Assembly: GCF_041276565.1 (NCBI RefSeq)
Contig: NZ_JBGGGR010000007.1
Span: forward strand, 1-12,686
Source: Phytoplasma sp041276565
GTDB taxonomy: Bacteria > Bacillota_I > Bacilli_A > Acholeplasmatales > Acholeplasmataceae
Direction: 5' to 3'
DNA: 12,686 nucleotides
The position numbers and the translations under genes are program-made. The notes below the pieces were generated by a model. The model saw only the letters and a list, made by a program, of their open reading frames with translations. It made no database searches and was not told the origin of the DNA. Shown piece by piece: positions 7,330-12,686 of the stretch (positions within the stretch are counted from its first letter, which is position 1; each line of letters begins with the position of its first letter).

Positions 7330-10300
7330 ATGACAATAAAACATCAAAGATTATCCTCCTTAATTGAATTTGTTAAAGAAACTTCAAAGTTATCGGAATC
7401 AAATAAATATTTTTCTGATGTGAATGAACACGAATTGTCTTTTTTTGAAGATGAATTACGAAAATTACCTGGTGTTTATGTGTATCCACAAGTTTCAGAA
7501 ACGCATCTTTGGCTTGTAGTAGAAAGATCGTTACCACAAGCAGCTCCACAAGTTGACAATTCCTCATTTTTGAAATTTTGGTTGGATGTTTCTAATGACT
7601 ACAATATTGAACCTAAATTAAAATCTAAAATTTTAAAATCTGATATTTTAACCCAAAAATCATTTTTAAATATTGATATTGATTCTTTTTCAGATAACGA
7701 ATTTATAAAATTAAAAGATTTTTTATTAAAAGAACCAAAATTAAAAGAAGAATTTGATGATTATTGGCATGCTGTTTGGTATCCTTGGACATTAAAAGAA
7801 AAAAAACGTGCCGAAACTCGTGTTTTATATGATAAATTATATAAATTAGAAAAAGAATTTAAGACTAATGAAGATGATTTATTAAAAGAGCTTGTTATAG
7901 GTTCAGGAATGGTATTATGGAAAAGAAAAGGTTTAGATGATAAAATGATGGATATTCGTTATCCTTTAATCGTCCATGAACTTAGCCTTAATATGAACGA
8001 AGAAACTTCAGCTATAGAAATAACAGCTAAAGGAAAACCACAAATTCTTTTAGATCTTTATACTTCTGTTTCAAATATGGGTGTACAAAATTTAGAGTCA
8101 GAATGGATGCAATGGCAAAAAGATTTATCTTCCAATGATGAAAAATATTTTTCTCCTTTTGAGCTTGATACTTTTAACAATATTCTTCAAAAAGCAGCGA
8201 GTAATCTCGATTCCAGAGGAGAATATATAACTATAGATCCTAAATCTGATCGAAGTTTACCTTCGATTACTAATGAAATGAAAATTACTGATACTTGGGT
8301 TATTTTTTTACGTCCACGTAGTAATAAATTTTTGTTACAAGATTTACAAAAATTCCAAGATCAATTACAAAGTTCTACAAAAAAAGAACTTCCTGAATTA
8401 CCTAAAGGAATTTCTGCTTTATTTACTGAACCTGATAATTCTCGTTTACAAATGAAATTAACTGAATTTAGAGGAATTTATTACTCTTCTTATAACGAAA
8501 ACAGCGAAGACGCTGAAGAAACTGAAAATAAAATTGCTGATTTATATTCTACTATGCCAGCTAATGAAGAACAATTAAAAATTATTCAAAAATTAGAGTT
8601 TTATGATGGAGTAGTAGTTCAAGGTCCACCAGGTACAGGAAAAACACATACTATCGCTAATATTTTATCTCATTATCTTACTTTAGGTAAAAGAGTATTA
8701 ATTACTTCTATGAAAAAAACTGCTTTAAATGTTTTAAAAAACAAATTATTACCTTCAATTCGTCCTTTAGCAGTTAGTTTATTATCAAATGATCAAGAAG
8801 ATAATAAACAATTAGAAAATTCAGTTACTACTATTAAAAATACTATTAATTCTATTAATGAAGATGAATACAATCAAGAAATTGAATTTTTAACAAAAAA
8901 AATTGATAATTTATATGCAGAAATATCTCGCATCGAAAAAGAAACGGATCAATTATTTAAAAAACAATATCAAAAAATTACTTTACAAATTGATAATCGT
9001 TCTAAAACTTTTTCACCTTCGGAAGCTGCTCGCTTTCTTTCAGAAAACGAATCCAATAATTATCAACAGTGGTTATTAGATAAATTATCGATTGAAAATG
9101 AACCTTTATTTTTATCTAAAGATTTAAAAAAATTAAAATCAGCTCGTTTAGCTGTAGGTGAAAGTTTAAGTTATTATAATATTGATTTTCCGGATGTTCC
9201 AACAGATATTTTAAAAATCATAGATCAAACTCATCAAAAATTAACTATTTATAATCAAATTAAACAACAAATCGATAATAAAACTTTGCCATCTTTAAGT
9301 GATACTAATGATGCTGTTTATCAATCGGTATCTGAATTACGTATTAAAATTAATGAGTATATTGTTTTAACAGAAGCTATTAATGAAAAAAGTTTACGTT
9401 TTGAATGGCATAATGAAATTGAACAAAAATTTAAAAAATCATTTTCTGAGTTACCAATAACTAAATTTGATGATTTTTATGAAGAATTACAAGAAGTGGT
9501 AAAAAATTTTAAATCTAATTTTGTTTCAAAACCGGTAATTTTAAATGATCCTGATATAGTTAATGATAATGATGTAATCAGCGCTATTCTTCGTAAAACA
9601 AAAGGAAAATCTTTTTTCCGTTTTTTACAAAAAAATACAAAAAGTATTCAACAAAAAATAGATACTATTAATCTTGTTAATGAAAAACCTAAATCAGTTG
9701 CTGAATGGCAATACGTTTATGACTTTTTTCAATTACAAAAACAAATGAGAAAGTTAATCATTATTTGGAATCAAAGTTTAGCTCATTTTTTATTTTTATC
9801 GCCAATTATAATATCTAATTCATTTCTTCCTTTGACACATGTTTTAGAAAAAATCAAAGAAGATTGCGATCATTATAATATGATGATTCAAAAATTTAAA
9901 AAAGAACAATCTATTATTGAAATAGTTTCTAAAATATTACCACAGTACGATTTATCAGATGCTAAATTAGATGATTTTAAAATTTTGAAAGAAATCGATC
10001 AAATATTAAAACAACATTATAAATTATATGAGTTACAAAAATATCCTGAAAATAAAGCAGAAATTATTAAATTTTTTAATACTGAATCAGGTGATATTTT
10101 GATTAAAATAACTCAATTTATAGAAGAAAAACTTGGAAATTCTTTGGTTTCGGATTCAGATTTTAAAAACGAATGGGATGCTTTATATAAAGAATTAGTT
10201 CATCTTCAAAAATTAAAAAAACAATTTATTGTTATCAAAGAAGTAACAGAAAGTATTGAAAATTCAGGAGCTATTTTATGGGCTCAATCTTTACGTTCGC

Positions 10301-12003
10301 AACCTTCAAAAAATGAAGATGATCTTTTAATTCCTTTTAACTGGACTACTGGTTGGTTAATGCGTCAATTGGCATCTTATGTAAAATTAGATTTTAGTAG
10401 TGTTATGCAAAAATTAGAAAGCGAACGTTTTTTAAAAATTAACGATCTTAAAAAAGCTTATGAAAAGATTGTGGAACGTCGTACTTGGTTACAAGTTTTC
10501 CAAAAAATGAATCCTAATATTGAATCTGCACTTCAATCTTTTACTACATACATCACTAAAATTGGTAAAGGGACCGGTAAAAAAGCGATTAATTATCGTA
10601 AAGAAGCTAATGAAGCCTTAAATCGTGTTATCGAATCACAAGCTATACCTTGTTTTATTATGACACATGATAAAGTTTCTGAAATTTTACCTTCTCAATT
10701 CGGTATGTTCGATTTAGTTATTATTGATGAAGCTTCACAATCAAATATATCTGCTTTATCTGTTTTATTAAGATCTGAAAAAATTTTGATTGTAGGAGAC
10801 GATAAACAAATTAGTCCTATTGATATGTTAGATGTTGATAAAGTTAATAATTTAATGAAAAGTTTATTACATTCTCAAGTAAAAAGCTATAAAGGACATA
10901 TCAATGCAGGTTCATCAATTTATGAACTTTTCCAAGTTGTTTTCGCACATCAAAAAATTATGTTAAAAGAACATTTCCGTTCTGTAAAACCGATTATCGA
11001 ATATTCTAATAGAGAATTTTATAATCATGAGATTCAACCGATGCGTTACCCTACTATATTCGAATCTTTAGAACCTCCTTTAATTGATGTTTTAGTTACT
11101 GATGGCCAAAATGGTGGCGACGGTTTAGCTAAAAGTCAAGTTATTAATAAATCAGAAGCGCATTTTATTGTTAACGAAATTAAAGCTATTTGTAAAGATC
11201 CTCAAATGTTACATAAAACTATCGGAATCGTTACTTTATTAGGAGAATGGCAAGAAAAATATATCATTGATGTTCTAAATCAACAAATACCATTAGAACT
11301 TCAAGAAAAACATAAAATTAAATGTGGTAATCCTAGAATTTTTCAAGGCGAAGAAAGAGATATTATGTTTATTTCATTAGTAGTTTCTTTTTATCCACAA
11401 CAAAAAAAACCATTCGCATTAACTAAAGAAGACGCTAAACAACGTTTTAATGTAGCAGCTTCTAGAGCTCGTGATCGTATGTATTTAGTTCGTAGTGTTG
11501 AATTAGATCAATTAAGTTCTAAAGATGTTTTAAGAAGAGGTTTAATTAATCATTTTAAATCACCTTTTTTGAAAAACGAAAAAATAATTAAAGATTCTAA
11601 ATTATTATTCGAATCTAAATTCGAACAAGAAATTTATGATATTTTGATGCAAAAAGGTTATCGAGTGATTCCACAATTGAAAGTAGGAAATTATCTTATT
11701 GATATGATAGTGGAAGGTGAAAACGATTTAAGGTTTGCTATTGAGTGTGATGGTGATAAATTTCATGGTGCAGGACAATTTAATTATGACTTCAATAGAC
11801 AAAAAACTTTAGAACGTAATGGTTGGCAATTCTGGCGTGTTTTTGCTTCCGACTTTTACAAAAACAAAAACAACGTTATTCAAGATTTAATTAATTGTTT
11901 AAAAAAAAAAGGTATTAAACCTATTAGTTCTGAAAACGTTTTCAAAAGTTCTTATACTCAATTTATTAAAACAAAAGTTTTTGGTGAAAAAACCAAAAAT
12001 TAA
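7330..12003 (+). CDS. large superfamily 1 helicase with C-terminal Vsr/DUF559-like endonuclease domain
   Basis: This 1557-residue protein is probably an ATP-driven DNA (or RNA) translocase that also cuts DNA. Residues 1-410 form a family-specific N-terminal region with LWKRKG (196-201), DTWVIFLRPRS (321-331) and FRGIYYSS. The SF1 motor follows: NEEQ (412-415), Walker A GPPGTGKT (432-439), motif Ia ITSMKKTAL, DEASQ (1133-1137), VGDDKQISP (1155-1163), EHFRS (1214-1218), QGEERD (1339-1344) and NVAASRARDRMYLV (1374-1387). A roughly 600-residue, partly coiled-coil insertion separates motifs Ia and II, as in COG1112-type helicases. The last 130 residues resemble a PD-(D/E)xK nuclease: Glu1432, Asp1458, ECDG (1472-1475), His1479, and RQKTLERNGWQFWRV. 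It lacks visible partner genes. GAAAGGAA (7315-7322) gives an excellent ribosome-binding site. A role in defence against mobile DNA is inferred from architecture and context; a repair role is possible. Confidence 0.88.
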   Translation: MTIKHQRLSSLIEFVKETSKLSESNKYFSDVNEHELSFFEDELRKLPGVYVYPQVSETHLWLVVERSLPQAAPQVDNSSFLKFWLDVSNDYNIEPKLKSKILKSDILTQKSFLNIDIDSFSDNEFIKLKDFLLKEPKLKEEFDDYWHAVWYPWTLKEKKRAETRVLYDKLYKLEKEFKTNEDDLLKELVIGSGMVLWKRKGLDDKMMDIRYPLIVHELSLNMNEETSAIEITAKGKPQILLDLYTSVSNMGVQNLESEWMQWQKDLSSNDEKYFSPFELDTFNNILQKAASNLDSRGEYITIDPKSDRSLPSITNEMKITDTWVIFLRPRSNKFLLQDLQKFQDQLQSSTKKELPELPKGISALFTEPDNSRLQMKLTEFRGIYYSSYNENSEDAEETENKIADLYSTMPANEEQLKIIQKLEFYDGVVVQGPPGTGKTHTIANILSHYLTLGKRVLITSMKKTALNVLKNKLLPSIRPLAVSLLSNDQEDNKQLENSVTTIKNTINSINEDEYNQEIEFLTKKIDNLYAEISRIEKETDQLFKKQYQKITLQIDNRSKTFSPSEAARFLSENESNNYQQWLLDKLSIENEPLFLSKDLKKLKSARLAVGESLSYYNIDFPDVPTDILKIIDQTHQKLTIYNQIKQQIDNKTLPSLSDTNDAVYQSVSELRIKINEYIVLTEAINEKSLRFEWHNEIEQKFKKSFSELPITKFDDFYEELQEVVKNFKSNFVSKPVILNDPDIVNDNDVISAILRKTKGKSFFRFLQKNTKSIQQKIDTINLVNEKPKSVAEWQYVYDFFQLQKQMRKLIIIWNQSLAHFLFLSPIIISNSFLPLTHVLEKIKEDCDHYNMMIQKFKKEQSIIEIVSKILPQYDLSDAKLDDFKILKEIDQILKQHYKLYELQKYPENKAEIIKFFNTESGDILIKITQFIEEKLGNSLVSDSDFKNEWDALYKELVHLQKLKKQFIVIKEVTESIENSGAILWAQSLRSQPSKNEDDLLIPFNWTTGWLMRQLASYVKLDFSSVMQKLESERFLKINDLKKAYEKIVERRTWLQVFQKMNPNIESALQSFTTYITKIGKGTGKKAINYRKEANEALNRVIESQAIPCFIMTHDKVSEILPSQFGMFDLVIIDEASQSNISALSVLLRSEKILIVGDDKQISPIDMLDVDKVNNLMKSLLHSQVKSYKGHINAGSSIYELFQVVFAHQKIMLKEHFRSVKPIIEYSNREFYNHEIQPMRYPTIFESLEPPLIDVLVTDGQNGGDGLAKSQVINKSEAHFIVNEIKAICKDPQMLHKTIGIVTLLGEWQEKYIIDVLNQQIPLELQEKHKIKCGNPRIFQGEERDIMFISLVVSFYPQQKKPFALTKEDAKQRFNVAASRARDRMYLVRSVELDQLSSKDVLRRGLINHFKSPFLKNEKIIKDSKLLFESKFEQEIYDILMQKGYRVIPQLKVGNYLIDMIVEGENDLRFAIECDGDKFHGAGQFNYDFNRQKTLERNGWQFWRVFASDFYKNKNNVIQDLINCLKKKGIKPISSENVFKSSYTQFIKTKVFGEKTKN

Positions 12004-12033
12004 TAATTTTTAAATATTTTTAATTTCTTAAAT

Positions 12034-12104
12034 AAATGATAAAAAAGAGTATATTTTATATTATTTGAATGGATATTATAATTATAAAGTCTTTTTTATC
12101 ATTT
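12034..12104. repeat. 15-bp perfect inverted repeat behind the helicase-nuclease gene
   Basis: AAATGATAAAAAAGA (12034-12048) is the exact reverse complement of TCTTTTTTATCATTT (12090-12104); 41 nt lie between them. The right arm is followed by TTATTATTTTTT, so the whole could act as a long-loop transcription terminator for the helicase gene. It could also be paired operator sites or the outline of a small lost element. The arms include G and C and extend over 15 bp, which makes pure chance less likely than for the all-AT repeats nearby. Confidence 0.55.
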
Positions 12105-12267
12105 TTATTATTTTTTAAATATAAAAAAACAAATTGTTGAATTATATATTATTTTTTATATATTAATTTTATTTTCTGAATTTTTATTTTTTTAATATTA
12201 TCTAAATTAATAAAATTTAAATAAACAAATGTTTCCAAATTTAAAAATTTTTGTAATAAAAACATAT

Positions 12268-12278
12268 GATATAATTTA
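12268..12278 (+). promoter_or_regulatory. promoter-like -10 region of the ATPase remnant
   Basis: GATATAATTTA contains TATAAT at 12270-12275, 61 nt before the ATG at 12337. It is identical over 11 bases to the sequence before the helicase-nuclease gene, at almost the same distance from the start codon. TTGTAA at 12251-12256 is a poor, too-close -35 candidate. The promoter appears to have outlived the gene it served. Confidence 0.33.
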
Positions 12279-12336
12279 TTTCGATGAAGTTTTTTTCAAA
12301 AAATAACGGATCAAAATAAAAAATAAAGGTTAAAAA

Positions 12337-12555
12337 ATGATAAAACCATAAACTATTTTCGGTTCTAGATTTATAGGAAGAAAAAAAGAATTAGAAGAAT
12401 TAAAAAACAGAATAGATTCTGATCAATTTGAATTTGGTATTGTTTTGGGACGTCGTCGTATCGAAAAAACAGCTTTATTAAATGAAATTTATAAAATTTA
12501 TAAAATTTATAAAAACAAAATAATTTATTTTACCGCTGACCAATCAAGTCATTGA
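12337..12555 (+). pseudogene. truncated AAA-type ATPase (GRRRxGKT family) remnant
   Basis: Reading from ATG 12337 gives MIKP, then an in-frame TAA at 12349-12351. The same frame then continues as TIFGSRFIGRKKELEELKN, DQFEFGIVLGRRRIEKTALL and IIYFTADQSSH, ending at TGA 12553-12555. The order FIGRxxEL, then GRRRxGKTxLL, then F(S/T)AxQS is that of a family of stand-alone bacterial and archaeal ATPases, often several hundred residues long, that frequently sit beside mobile or toxin-like genes. Here the essential Gly before the Walker A Lys is Glu (GRRRIEKT), the fifth codon is a stop, and homology ends abruptly after about 70 codons with no Walker B or sensor parts. AAAGG 7 nt before the ATG remains. 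I see no alternative start that would rescue it. Damage is seen directly; the family is recognised from motifs. Confidence 0.75.
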
Positions 12556-12686
12556 GCTGTGTCCGTTTTTTAATACAACTTTTTATTTTAAAATGACTCT
12601 TTAAGACTAAAAATTAATAGATAATTTAATATCTTTTCAAACTAAAGAAATATTGTTTTCATTCAAAAAAGTGTCTAAACTTTTTT
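12556..12686. other. unassigned sequence after the ATPase break, possibly insertion-sequence-derived
   Basis: No continuation of the ATPase is found in any frame and stops are frequent. The stretch opens with CTGTGTCCGTTTTTTAATAC and closes with GTGTCTAAACTTTTTT. Such GTGTC plus T-rich sequences recall ends of IS3-family elements common in phytoplasmas, but no transposase, complete terminal repeat or target-site duplication is visible. The assignment is a weak inference. Confidence 0.2.
12665..12686. terminator. hairpin with T-run at the window edge
   Basis: AAAAAAGT (12665-12672) pairs perfectly with ACTTTTTT (12679-12686) around the loop GTCTAA. The T-rich 3' arm gives a small terminator-like hairpin readable on either strand. 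It ends exactly at the window boundary, so its true length and the gene it serves are unknown. Confidence 0.35.

Larger units (their letters stand above)
12004..12336. other. AT-rich intergenic spacer
   Basis: This 333-nt stretch after the helicase-nuclease gene has no convincing coding frame on either strand. It holds a 15-bp inverted repeat (12034-12104), long T and A runs, the promoter-like GATATAATTTA (12268-12278) and the ribosome-binding site AAAGG (12325-12329) that serve the ATPase remnant. I see no DnaA-box cluster, tRNA or other structured RNA in it. Confidence 0.6.

Noticed and set aside
11391..11399. Perfect DnaA box TTATCCACA inside the helicase gene, and a one-mismatch copy (GTATCCACA) at 7482-7490.
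   Set aside because: They are isolated, nearly 4 kb apart, lie within coding sequence (the first encodes Tyr-Pro-Gln) and form no cluster next to an AT-rich unwinding region. They are not enough to call an origin.
131..12003. Reassigned UGA codon (mycoplasma code).
   Set aside because: All large genes are full length with TGA read as stop, and tryptophans at conserved places are TGG.
12034..12104. CRISPR-like or tandem repeat array behind the helicase gene.
   Set aside because: Only one pair of inverted arms exists, with no regular direct repeats or spacers.

Overview
This window is a very AT-rich bacterial segment (hand counts of sampled stretches give about 18-23% G+C). All supported genes lie on the + strand. 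Every long reading frame uses TGG for tryptophan and stays open when TGA is read as stop, so the standard code applies. Mycoplasma and Spiroplasma, which read UGA as Trp, are therefore unlikely. The extreme AT content, the Firmicutes/Mollicutes-type class Ib ribonucleotide reductase and the compact dnaA-dnaN cluster together suggest an Acholeplasmatales-like genome, most probably a phytoplasma or a relative. That placement is inference.

Layout. 131-2671 encodes a NrdI flavodoxin domain fused to a full-length NrdE reductase. After an AT-only hairpin come dnaA (2740-4095) and dnaN (4126-5262), the replication initiator and the sliding clamp. A six-segment membrane protein (5312-6184) and trpS (6187-7206) follow, only 2 nt apart. 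This block is core replication, dNTP-supply and translation machinery in short-spaced co-directional order. No convincing DnaA-box cluster is visible around dnaA, and the normally conserved DnaA-box-reading motif of DnaA is strongly divergent.

After a 123-nt gap the character changes. 7330-12003 encodes a 1557-residue superfamily 1 helicase with a Vsr/DUF559-like endonuclease domain at its C-terminus, a plausible stand-alone anti-invader protein. It has its own promoter-like sequence, a good ribosome-binding site and a G+C-richer 5' end. A 15-bp inverted repeat lies just behind it. A further AT-rich spacer leads to the remains of an AAA-type ATPase gene (12337-12555) with an early stop, a damaged Walker A and an abrupt break. 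Beyond the break the DNA is unrelated and vaguely resembles insertion-sequence ends. The right third of the window is therefore best read as an accessory, partly decaying region next to the core dnaA cluster.

The most interesting points are the NrdI-NrdE fusion, the DnaA with a replaced DNA-recognition signature, and the single-gene helicase-nuclease.
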